Assembly (NCBI GenBank): GCA_903891735.1
Contig: CAITFQ010000008.1
Coordinates: forward strand, 1-8,130
Length of the DNA: 8,130 bases
Source: Candidatus Uhrbacteria bacterium
GTDB lineage: Bacteria; Patescibacteriota; Patescibacteriia; UBA9934
Reading direction: 5' to 3'
A model generated the notes under the pieces. That model made no database searches and was not told the origin of the DNA. It saw nothing but the letters and a program-made list of their open reading frames with translations. A program made the translations under genes and the position numbers. This document shows positions 1 to 5,826 of this stretch, in pieces. Positions within the stretch are counted from its first letter, which is position 1. Each line of letters starts with the position of its first letter.

Positions 1-94
1 CGACCACCCAGTCCGCGGTCTTGGCCAGGCCGTTGATGGTGAGGGTGGTGCGGGGGCCGGGTTGGCCGAAGACGAAGACTGGGATTTTGCTCAT
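1..94 (-). CDS. Unidentified protein, N-terminal 31 residues only (cut by left edge)
   Basis: An open frame begins at the ATG whose complement is at 92-94 and runs off the left edge. The visible residues start MSKIPVFVFGQPGPRTTLT and continue as INGLAKTADWVV. This is too short to assign to a family. The start looks hydrophobic, beta-strand-like and then Gly/Pro-rich, and there is no signal peptide. No good Shine-Dalgarno precedes the ATG. The case for a real gene is the empty stretch of about 80 bp before it, which holds a promoter-like TTGACT-17-TACCTT at 152-180 and a 13-bp palindrome at 121-133. The frame is open to the edge without a stop, but 94 bases is weak evidence by itself. Confidence 0.45.
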   Translation of the reverse strand, partial: MSKIPVFVFGQPGPRTTLTINGLAKTADWVV

Positions 95-120
95 GTTTTG
101 CTCGTGGTTTGGATGGTGGA

Positions 121-133
121 CCAGCTCAGCTGG
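121..133. promoter_or_regulatory. Perfect palindrome CCAGCT-C-AGCTGG, possible operator
   Basis: Six-base arms are perfectly complementary around one central base. The site lies just downstream of the predicted start of the left-edge transcript (about +12 to +24). That is a usual place for a repressor site, but no regulator is identifiable and a chance palindrome is possible. Confidence 0.25.
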
Positions 134-151
134 CAGTTGAGTTGCGTCATT

Positions 152-180
152 AAGGTAGCTGAGACTAGCTAAAAAGTCAA
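152..180 (-). promoter_or_regulatory. Probable sigma-70-type promoter of the left-edge gene
   Basis: On the minus strand TTGACT (175-180) is followed after exactly 17 bp by TACCTT (152-157). The -35 box overlaps the tag stop codon. The -10 box is poor against TATAAT but differs at one base from the TACATT used by the 16S and rpsP promoters in this window. Transcription would start near 145 and give a leader of about 50 nt. Confidence 0.4.
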
Positions 181-731
181 TGACGGAAACAGTCTGTAGT
201 GTGGTCGTTAATGAGGCCGGTGGCTTGGAGATGGGCGTAGATGACGGTGGACCCCAGAAAAGAAAAGCCGCGAGACTTGAGATCTTTGGCGATAGTATCG
301 GATAATTCGGATTTAGCTGGCATATTGGCAATGACGTCGATTTGGTGATCGATGATGACGTTATCGACGAAGGCCCAGAGGTAAGCGCAAAAGCCGCCGA
401 ACTCGGCTTGGATGGTGAGAAAGGCACGGGCGTTCTGAACGGCGGCCTTGATTTTGGCGCGATTGCGGATGATGCCGGGATCGAGGAGAAGGCGCTCGAG
501 GTCAGTATCATCGAACTTGGCAACTGCCTGGGCGTCGAAGTTGGCAAAGAGGCGGCGATAATTTTCCCGTTTGTGGAGCACGGTTTTCCAGCTAAGACCA
601 GCTTGGGCGCTTTCGAGGAGCAGAAACTCGAACATGACGGCGTCGTCATGAACGGGCACGCCCCATTCGGTGTCGTGATAGGCGACGTAAAGTTCATCGT
701 TTAAGGGGACCCAGGCGCAGCGAGGAGGCAT
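177..731 (-). CDS. tag: DNA-3-methyladenine glycosylase I
   Basis: This is a base-excision repair enzyme of the helix-hairpin-helix Tag family, which removes 3-methyladenine from alkylated DNA in the cytoplasm. The 184 residues cover the whole family (E. coli Tag is 187). The N-terminus has MPPRCAW and YHDTEWGVP, followed by LLLESAQAGLSW and GIIRNRAKI. The C-terminus has RGFSFLGSTVIYAHLQATG and NDHTTDC. By alignment from memory with E. coli Tag, the zinc ligands are Cys5, His19, His177 and Cys181. Tyr18, Glu40 and Trp48 correspond to the base-recognition residues Tyr16, Glu38 and Trp46. The ATG at 731 keeps Cys5 and is the only start consistent with the family N-terminus. No Shine-Dalgarno precedes it; a TATGAT box lies 14 nt upstream, so the mRNA is probably almost leaderless. 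The gene stands alone, with no ada or alkA neighbour in view. Confidence 0.95.
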   Translation of the reverse strand: MPPRCAWVPLNDELYVAYHDTEWGVPVHDDAVMFEFLLLESAQAGLSWKTVLHKRENYRRLFANFDAQAVAKFDDTDLERLLLDPGIIRNRAKIKAAVQNARAFLTIQAEFGGFCAYLWAFVDNVIIDHQIDVIANMPAKSELSDTIAKDLKSRGFSFLGSTVIYAHLQATGLINDHTTDCFRH

Positions 732-745
732 AGTGCATCGATAGT

Positions 746-751
746 ATCATA
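746..751 (-). promoter_or_regulatory. Candidate -10 box (TATGAT) of tag
   Basis: TATGAT on the minus strand ends 14 nt before the tag ATG. I see no matching -35 box at 16-18 bp, where the upstream hairpin (759-793) lies instead. If used, the transcript would begin about 8 nt before the start codon. Confidence 0.35.
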
Positions 752-793
752 AAAGGCAGAACGACCGAACCCGGGCGAGGGGTGCGGTCGTTC
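751..793 (-). terminator. Hairpin after the 114-residue gene, probable terminator
   Basis: A 9-bp perfect stem (759-767 with 785-793) continues after one mismatch into 4 more pairs (769-772 with 780-783). On the minus strand the T run (TTTT at 751-754) follows only after four bases, so it is an imperfect intrinsic terminator. It begins about 15 nt past the stop at 809 and directly precedes the tag -10 box. Confidence 0.5.
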
Positions 794-808
794 GAGACGA
801 CGGTAGGG

Positions 809-1153
809 CTAAGGCTGACTAGCTAAACGGCGTTCGATAAGAGCGATCTGCTCAAAGGCGGCGTGCATGTCACCCTGGATGAGAAGCCACCCTCGCGGCC
901 CGCCACGGTTCGGAACTTCTTGCAGCGCCTTCTTGACCATCTCCTCGCGGGTGATGGTGGGCAGGCGCAGGACGATGGCCACGAACTCGTACAGGCGCAG
1001 ATACTGGTAGACGATCTCGGGGATGTCGTCGGCCTGGAATGAGCTGTAGACGGCGTAGTTCCAGCGTGGACAGTAGGTGTGCATGGTCGCCGCCTGATCT
1101 GCACAGTCGGAACCGAAGTAGAGGACGAAAGGAACTTTTGACTTGGTGGGCAT
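809..1153 (-). CDS. Unknown 114-residue protein downstream of the 16S unit
   Basis: I do not recognise this protein. It starts MPTKSKVPFVLYFGSD and ends ALIERRLASQP, with no signal peptide or membrane helix. The visible order is a beta-strand-like start (VPFVLYFGSD), a Cys/Tyr-rich stretch (Cys17, Cys28, then WNYAVYSSFQ), a helix (IPEIVYQYLRLYEFVAIVL), a PTITREEMVKKAL helix, a GGPRGWLLIQGD strand, and a charged final helix. The pattern suggests a small alpha/beta cytoplasmic domain. The frame is open back to 1336, but the stretch upstream of 1153 contains the 16S terminator (1211-1247) and a promoter (1182-1210). The ATG at 1153 therefore gives a leader of about 22 nt and is preferred. GAGG lies only 4 nt before it, a weak ribosome binding site. 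The hairpin at 759-793 ends the unit. Confidence 0.65.
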   Translation of the reverse strand: MPTKSKVPFVLYFGSDCADQAATMHTYCPRWNYAVYSSFQADDIPEIVYQYLRLYEFVAIVLRLPTITREEMVKKALQEVPNRGGPRGWLLIQGDMHAAFEQIALIERRLASQP

Positions 1154-1181
1154 GGGGCCTCGGGGTGGGAGTTGCGTCGAT

Positions 1182-1210
1182 ATATTGCGCTCGAACGATG
1201 CTAATGTCAA
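1182..1210 (-). promoter_or_regulatory. Promoter of the 114-residue gene
   Basis: A perfect TTGACA (1205-1210, minus strand) is followed after 17 bp by CAATAT (1182-1187), which keeps the -10 A2, A5 and T6. The -35 box starts immediately after the T run of the 16S terminator, so the two units abut. The predicted start of transcription is near 1175. Confidence 0.5.
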
Positions 1211-1247
1211 ACAAAAATCCCCCGTCGACCATAAATGGTGCGGGAGA
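1211..1247 (-). terminator. Intrinsic terminator of the 16S rRNA unit
   Basis: On the minus strand CTCCCG (1241-1246) pairs with CGGGGG (1219-1224), with one G-U pair and one extra flanking A-U pair. ACCA/TGGT pair inside the hairpin. TTTTTGTTT follows directly. The hairpin lies about 115 nt past the 16S 3' end and 28 nt past the processing stem, so transcription stops without reaching another RNA gene. Confidence 0.7.
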
Positions 1248-1274
1248 CTTTTGCCTGAAATAAACCAGTGAAGA

Positions 1275-1301
1275 ATTGACAACTTTGTGATTACAACGTC
1301 C
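1275..1301 (-). repeat. 3' arm of the pre-16S processing stem
   Basis: This segment is complementary to the leader segment at 2927-2953: 15 consecutive pairs (1287-1301), a 4-base mismatch, then 8 more pairs (1275-1282). The two arms enclose the 16S gene exactly. In known bacteria such stems are cut by RNase III to release pre-16S rRNA. Confidence 0.85.
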
Positions 1302-1361
1302 GTTTGCCCCTTCGCTCTTGCGAGCTTCGGAGGCACTCGACCTTAAAGGGTCTTTCCCTAG

Positions 1362-2860
<1,499 letters not shown>

Positions 2861-2864
2861 AATT

Positions 2865-2886
2865 CCTACTGTCTTGCGACAATAGG
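2865..2886 (-). other. GNRA-capped hairpin just 5' of 16S
   Basis: In the transcript CCTATTGTC pairs with GACAGTAGG (one G-U pair) across a GCAA tetraloop. It ends about 4 nt before the mature 5' end and lies inside the processing stem. It is probably a structural element of pre-16S maturation. Confidence 0.6.
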
Positions 2887-2926
2887 ATCTGCTCGCCTCA
2901 AGGCTTGCGCCTATGAGACATGTGAT

Positions 2927-2953
2927 GGACGTTGTAATCACGTAATTGTCAAT
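2927..2953 (-). repeat. 5' arm of the pre-16S processing stem
   Basis: This leader segment is complementary to the trailer at 1275-1301 (15 pairs, 4 mismatched bases, 8 pairs). It lies 67 nt upstream of the mature 16S 5' end. Part of it can instead join a local hairpin (CACGTA with TACGTG, 2939-2958), so a refolding step after transcription of the trailer is possible. Confidence 0.85.
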
Positions 2954-2972
2954 ACGTGGATTGTTCTTCGTA

Positions 2973-2996
2973 GAACTTAGTCTGTTGACTAAGTTC
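2973..2996 (-). other. 10-bp leader hairpin of the 16S transcript
   Basis: GAACTTAGTC and GACTAAGTTC form ten perfect pairs around an AACA loop. No T run follows on either strand, so it is not a terminator. It lies about 55 nt into the leader, upstream of the processing stem, and may protect or pace the nascent rRNA. Confidence 0.6.
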
Positions 2997-3058
2997 AATG
3001 GTTTATTCAGTTGTGAAAGGTCGTTATTTGTGGAGAAATCGCTTTCTGCAACGCGGGT

Positions 3059-3087
3059 AATGTACCCGAGGCTGGGATTGCTGTCAA
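3059..3087 (-). promoter_or_regulatory. Promoter of the 16S rRNA gene
   Basis: A consensus TTGACA (3082-3087, minus strand), a 17-bp spacer and TACATT (3059-3064) are followed by the GC-rich discriminator ACCCGCG. The predicted start is near 3052, giving a leader of about 190 nt. GC-rich discriminators are typical of rRNA promoters under stringent control. A perfect palindrome (CGGGTA-CAT-TACCCG, 3054-3068) spans the -10 box. The core matches the rpsP promoter at 4719-4747. Confidence 0.8.
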
Positions 3088-3114
3088 GGATTTGAGCGAC
3101 CCTAGGTTGTGAAC

Positions 3115-3144
3115 AAAAAAGAGGCTGATTTAAGCCTCTTTTTT
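3115..3144. terminator. Bidirectional terminator overlapping the trmD stop codon
   Basis: GAGGCT (3121-3126) and AGCCTC (3133-3138) pair around a 6-nt loop, flanked by six A and six T, so it can work in both directions. On the minus strand the last trmD codons (Lys-Lys-Glu-Ala) form the first arm and the TAA stop (3130-3132) lies in the loop. It separates the rpsP-khpA-trmD operon from the 16S promoter about 28 bp further on. Confidence 0.9.
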
Positions 3145-3825
3145 GGGGGCGATTTTTGCCTGCAGGGCGCGCCACTTTTTGATGGCAGCATGGTTTCCGG
3201 ACAATAGTACCGGTGGAACGACGAGATTGGTGGTTTTACGACCAACTTTTAAGATGTAAGTCTCGGGCTTGGTGTACTGGGGATACTCGAGCACACCCTC
3301 GACGGTGTGAGATTCTTCGGCCAAGGTTTCCGCATTGCCGAGGACGCCGGGAATAAGGCGAATTATGGCGTCCGTCATGACCAGAGCTGGCAGTTCCCCA
3401 CCGGTTAGGACGTAGTCGCCGATGCTGAGACTTTCGTCGGCTAGATTGTCAATAACGCGTTGGTCGATACCTTCGTAGCGGCCGCACAAGAAAACGAGCT
3501 CGTCGTAGGCGCTGAGGCGGACGGCGTCGGCCTCCGTGAAGCGTTGGCCTGAGGCTGAAGTGACGACGATGCAGACGCTGCGCTTTTTGGCGGATTTTTT
3601 AATCGCTTTGATGGCGTCGGCGAAAGGCTGGACGGTCATGACCATACCGGCTCCCCCGCCGTAGGGTGCGTCGTCGACTTTGCGGTGTTTGTCCGTAGAA
3701 AAAGAACGGAGATCGTGGGCGATGACTTCGGCCAATTTCTTACTTTGCGCGCGGCCTAAAATTGACGCCGTGGCGTACGGGCCGATGACTTCGGGAAAGA
3801 TGGTGATAATGTGAAATTTTTTCAT
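3130..3825 (-). CDS. trmD: tRNA (guanine-37-N1)-methyltransferase
   Basis: TrmD methylates N1 of G37 next to the anticodon using S-adenosylmethionine, which keeps the reading frame during translation. It is a SPOUT-family dimer with a trefoil knot. The 231 residues show the family blocks in order: FHIITIFPE at the start, DDAPYGGGAGMV (51-62), LCGRYEGIDQR (113-123), SIGDYVLTGGELPA (134-147), RLIPGVLG (156-163), LEYPQYTKP (179-187) and VPPVLLSGNH near the end. It is shorter than E. coli TrmD (255), mainly at the C-terminal domain. Arg156 corresponds to catalytic Arg154. The position of catalytic Asp169 appears to be Glu171, by alignment from memory. The start at 3825 begins right at the conserved N-terminal strand; the sequence before it has only a weak GAACGAG. 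It is the last gene of the rpsP operon, 66 nt after khpA, with rimM missing between them. Confidence 0.97.
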   Translation of the reverse strand: MKKFHIITIFPEVIGPYATASILGRAQSKKLAEVIAHDLRSFSTDKHRKVDDAPYGGGAGMVMTVQPFADAIKAIKKSAKKRSVCIVVTSASGQRFTEADAVRLSAYDELVFLCGRYEGIDQRVIDNLADESLSIGDYVLTGGELPALVMTDAIIRLIPGVLGNAETLAEESHTVEGVLEYPQYTKPETYILKVGRKTTNLVVPPVLLSGNHAAIKKWRALQAKIAPKKEA

Positions 3826-3846
3826 ACTCGTTCTTTTATAGGATAA

Positions 3847-3879
3847 CCAAAACCGTGAGGCGGTTAGGCTCCCACGGTT
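3847..3879 (-). terminator. Hairpin between khpA and trmD, possible weak terminator or attenuator
   Basis: AACCGTG (from 3873-3879) and CACGGTT (from 3851-3857) form 7 pairs, extended by a G-U and a G-C pair, with TTTTGGTT at the end of the stem on the minus strand. It lies about 12 nt past the khpA stop. The T run is short, so partial termination or an RNA processing site is as likely as a full stop. Confidence 0.4.
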
Positions 3880-3891
3880 GCGGCCGTGTCT

Positions 3892-4311
3892 TTAAAATGT
3901 GAGGTCACCGACGGTGGTGGTGTCCATGTCGTCGTGATGGACAACGCGCGGGGTTGGAGCAGGAGCGGCGGCGGTAGGTGTCGACGTCATGGCAGGCGCA
4001 GCAACAGGCGTGGCTGGAGTCGTGCCGTGGTTGACGAAGCCCTCTTTCTTTTCGCCGAAAGTGCGTCCGGATGGATCATGGATGCGGAAGCCAATGCGCA
4101 TGTTAGCTTTGGCCGCAATCGGACGGAGCAAAGTGCGGATAGCGACCGCGGTTTTGCCAGCGCCACCAATGACGTGACCCATGTCTTCTTGGTTGACGTG
4201 CAAGGTGATGAGCACGCCGTTGTCGTCGACGATGCGCTCGGCCCAAACGTCTTCAGGATGGTTGACGATCGCTTTCGCGACGTACTCCACGAACTCTTGA
4301 TCAAACTCCAT
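3892..4311 (-). CDS. khpA: KhpA-like RNA-binding KH-domain protein with a long C-terminal tail
   Basis: This is a small KH-domain RNA-binding protein (COG1837; YlqC/KhpA), which in other bacteria partners KhpB and influences cell division and RNA stability. The position between rpsP and trmD is the classic one for khpA. Residues 1-80 form the KH domain: FVEYVAKAIVNHPEDV at the start, a strand ITLHVNQEDMGHVI, the GxxG loop GGAG (49-52), the helix KTAVAIRTLL, and a final strand (MRIGFRIHD). The usual loop reads GKxG; here the lysine is replaced by Gly. The family is normally about 75-80 residues, but this protein has 139. The extra part (about 90-125) is rich in Pro, Ala and Thr, then ends in a short acidic stretch and GDLTF, so it is probably disordered. 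The ATG at 4311 lies 31 nt after rpsP and has no Shine-Dalgarno motif. Confidence 0.85.
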   Translation of the reverse strand: MEFDQEFVEYVAKAIVNHPEDVWAERIVDDNGVLITLHVNQEDMGHVIGGAGKTAVAIRTLLRPIAAKANMRIGFRIHDPSGRTFGEKKEGFVNHGTTPATPVAAPAMTSTPTAAAPAPTPRVVHHDDMDTTTVGDLTF

Positions 4312-4342
4312 AAACGGAAAAGATAGTTAACTTACTGGCGCA

Positions 4343-4681
4343 TTATACCACGGGCTCGTTTTTCTTGGCGAGTTCGGCCTTAGCGGCGGCCAATTTCTTA
4401 GCACGAGCAGCAGTGATGGTAACTTTGCGCATCTTTTCGCCCTTCAAGAGGCCGCGATCAATGAACAAGTTGCGAGCCGTAGCCGATGGTTGCGCACCCA
4501 TGCTCAACCAGTAAGTAATACGATCCTCGACCAACACGGCGTCGGCCTTTTCCAAACGTGGGTTGTAGTTACCGAGCACCTCGATCGCTGGAGACCATGG
4601 ATCGCGGTTGCTTTCCTGCAAAACGATGCGGTAGTAAGGCTGCTTTTTCTTACCAGTTCGTGAGAAACGAATAGTCAACAT
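4343..4681 (-). CDS. rpsP: Small ribosomal subunit protein bS16
   Basis: bS16 binds 16S rRNA in the body of the 30S subunit and helps its assembly. The protein starts MLTIRFSRTGKKKQPYYRIV, followed by IEVLGNYNP and RITYWLSMGAQPSATARNLF, all typical of the family. At 112 residues it is longer than E. coli S16 (82) because of a Lys/Ala-rich C-terminal tail (from about residue 85), which is common outside the Proteobacteria. The ATG at 4681 is fixed by the conserved MLxIR start. No Shine-Dalgarno is visible in the 30-nt leader. It is the first gene of rpsP-khpA-trmD and is read from the promoter at 4719-4747. Confidence 0.97.
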   Translation of the reverse strand: MLTIRFSRTGKKKQPYYRIVLQESNRDPWSPAIEVLGNYNPRLEKADAVLVEDRITYWLSMGAQPSATARNLFIDRGLLKGEKMRKVTITAARAKKLAAAKAELAKKNEPVV

Positions 4682-4718
4682 AGCGGAAAATTAGAGTTTT
4701 TGAGGGAGTTATGCGGGA

Positions 4719-4747
4719 AATGTACTGGTCGACGTATTGTTTGTCAA
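4719..4747 (-). promoter_or_regulatory. Promoter of the rpsP-khpA-trmD operon
   Basis: TTGACA (4742-4747, minus strand), 17 bp, then TACATT (4719-4724) and the discriminator TCCCGC. The -35 box, spacing and -10 box equal those of the 16S promoter and the discriminator differs by one base. Predicted start near 4712, giving a leader of about 30 nt. A small inverted repeat (GCCC-TGTAG-GGGC, 4748-4760) lies between this and the divergent M23 promoter. Confidence 0.75.
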
Positions 4748-4766
4748 GCCCTGTAGGGGCAAATGC

Positions 4767-4795
4767 TAGACAGAAGCCGATAATAAGACTATTCT
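4767..4795 (+). promoter_or_regulatory. Promoter of the M23 peptidase gene
   Basis: TAGACA (4767-4772) is followed after 17 bp by TATTCT (4790-4795). Transcription would start near 4802, only about 4 nt before the ATG at 4806 and about 73 nt before the second candidate start at 4875. It is divergent from the rpsP promoter. Confidence 0.5.
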
Positions 4796-4805
4796 CGGTT
4801 GGCCT

Positions 4806-5522
4806 ATGGCGACTCTTCAACCGCAGAATGAACCCCAACCCGAGCAAACCATTCGTTGGTTTCGGAGTAAAAGCATGGCTGATCTACTCAACAATGCAGA
4901 CAATCCTGTCTGGCATGATCGCGAAAATGCAAAACTGACCTTTGGTTATCCAGTGCCGCTCAGCCCTTGGAAAGCCGGGCTCTGGACCTGGCGGAACTGG
5001 CAGAACATCGCCGCCAAACACGTCGTTGTTGACCAAAGTGGTAATCGTTACGGCCTGCTCGACAACATTCCGGAGGGCGAACTATATGAGCGAGGCGGCT
5101 TCTGGTGCACCAAGAGCAGCCAGTCGCATATTGGCCCATTCCTATACGCCATCGACTTTCTGGTGCCAGACGGAACGCCAGTGCTGGCAGCTCAAGAAGG
5201 CGAGATTACCCGCATCACCGATGGTAACACAGCCTGGGGTGATGGGCCAGAGTTCCGTGACAAGGTGAACTTTGTTGATATTGTCCATGCTTCCGGTGAA
5301 ACTTCCGAGTATTGTCATATAGCGGCTGGCTCAGTGGCGGCGCTCGGCCTGCGGGTCGGCAGTGGCGTCAAAAAAGGCCAGATGATTGGCCGCGTCGGCA
5401 AGAACGGCTGGACCGATCGAGATCATCTGCACCTCGTCGTCTACCGCGATGACAACGCCAACCCGAACAATCCGCTAGAACCAGGTCGACGATTCAAGAG
5501 TCTTCGTATCCAGTTCGAGTAG
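4806..5522 (+). CDS. M23-family zinc metallopeptidase (probable peptidoglycan endopeptidase)
   Basis: This is a LytM/M23 peptidase; the family cleaves peptide cross-links of peptidoglycan. In 238 residues the metal and catalytic residues are all visible: His108 and Asp117 in SHIGPFLYAIDF, His171 in YCHIAAG, and His207/His209 in DHLHLVV. The core GTPVLAAQEGEI (123-134) and VKKGQMIGRVG (188-198) are typical. The first His is nine residues before the Asp rather than the usual H-x3-D spacing; I recall a subfamily with S/T-H-x-G-P...YA-x-DF that fits. About 100 residues precede the domain, rich in Trp and Pro in the middle (WKAGLWTWRNW). No signal peptide or membrane helix is visible, so export is unexplained. 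The start at 4806 fits a nearly leaderless mRNA; an ATG at 4875 (residue 24) has GGAG 7 nt upstream and may be the true start. It is a single-gene unit. Confidence 0.88.
   Translation: MATLQPQNEPQPEQTIRWFRSKSMADLLNNADNPVWHDRENAKLTFGYPVPLSPWKAGLWTWRNWQNIAAKHVVVDQSGNRYGLLDNIPEGELYERGGFWCTKSSQSHIGPFLYAIDFLVPDGTPVLAAQEGEITRITDGNTAWGDGPEFRDKVNFVDIVHASGETSEYCHIAAGSVAALGLRVGSGVKKGQMIGRVGKNGWTDRDHLHLVVYRDDNANPNNPLEPGRRFKSLRIQFE
4864..4867 (+). promoter_or_regulatory. GGAG, ribosome binding site for an alternative M23 start
   Basis: GGAG lies 7 nt before the ATG at 4875 (Met24 of the longer reading). It is the best-spaced Shine-Dalgarno in front of any gene here. The 23 residues it would remove are Gln/Pro-rich and outside the peptidase domain. 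Confidence 0.45.
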
Positions 5523-5528
5523 CCACGT

Positions 5529-5581
5529 ACACGCTCTGCGGCAAGCCACATTCTGGCTCCCGCCGAGTGTGTTCTTGTTTT
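5529..5581 (+). terminator. Terminator of the M23 gene
   Basis: A long three-part hairpin: ACACGCTC with GAGTGTGT (one G-U), GCGG with CCGC, and AGCCA with TGGCT around a 5-nt loop, followed by TCTTGTTTT. It begins 6 nt after the stop codon. Confidence 0.85.
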
Positions 5582-5597
5582 CCAGCTAAATCGATTT

Positions 5598-5625
5598 TTG
5601 GCCTACCCCGCCTTTATGATATACT
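5598..5625 (+). promoter_or_regulatory. Promoter of the 59-residue membrane protein
   Basis: TATACT (5620-5625), overlapped by TATGAT (5615-5620), is a good -10 box. A poor TTGGCC (5598-5603) lies 16 bp upstream. The predicted start near 5632 is about 3 nt before the ATG, so the message would be leaderless. Confidence 0.5.
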
Positions 5626-5634
5626 TTAAGTAAT

Positions 5635-5814
5635 ATGATTATATTAGGAATTATTTTGGTTTTAGTCGGGTTGATGCTGTTTATGACTGGCGGGGCGCTT
5701 AGTAATGACAATCCGGGGATAGAGCCCAAGCATGCGGCTCTGATGATAGTGGGGTTTGTGTTGATTATTGGGGGTGGGATTATGTTGACGGCGTTGGTGT
5801 TTGGGATGAAGTAA
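5635..5814 (+). CDS. Small two-helix membrane protein (59 residues)
   Basis: The frame reads MIILGIILVLVGLMLFMTGG, then a polar loop (ALSNDNPGIEPKHAA), then a second hydrophobic stretch (LMIVGFVLIIGGGIMLTALVFG) ending in MK. Residues 2-20 and 36-57 are clear membrane helices joined by about 15 polar residues, so it should sit in the cytoplasmic membrane as a hairpin. No family is recognisable and nothing suggests a function; small inner-membrane proteins of this kind often bind larger membrane proteins. Support for a real gene is a -10 box (TATACT) just upstream and a perfect terminator hairpin 13 nt after the stop. There is no Shine-Dalgarno. It is free-standing between the M23 gene and smc. 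Confidence 0.7.
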   Translation: MIILGIILVLVGLMLFMTGGALSNDNPGIEPKHAALMIVGFVLIIGGGIMLTALVFGMK

Positions 5815-5826
5815 GAATCGATTTAC

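Noticed and set aside
151..174. TAGCT...AGCTA dyad after tag as its terminator
   Set aside because: Only five pairs, and the T run precedes rather than follows it on the minus strand.
342..704. 120-residue plus-strand frame opposite tag
   Set aside because: Antisense shadow of a well-supported enzyme gene, with no start signals.
1154..1336. N-terminal extension of the 114-residue gene back to 1336 (175-residue frame)
   Set aside because: The stretch contains the 16S terminator, part of the processing stem and a promoter; a protein start there would lie inside the rRNA trailer.
1154..1361. tRNA-Ile/tRNA-Ala or 23S start after 16S
   Set aside because: No cloverleaf or GGTTCGAATCC-type loop is visible; the stretch is filled by the trailer stem, terminator and next promoter.
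2954..3052. boxA-type antitermination site in the 16S leader
   Set aside because: Only weak resemblance (CCTTTCACAA); no convincing match to TGCTCTTTAACA.
4650..4847. 65-residue minus-strand frame across the rpsP promoter
   Set aside because: It overlaps both divergent promoters and the rpsP start; no support.
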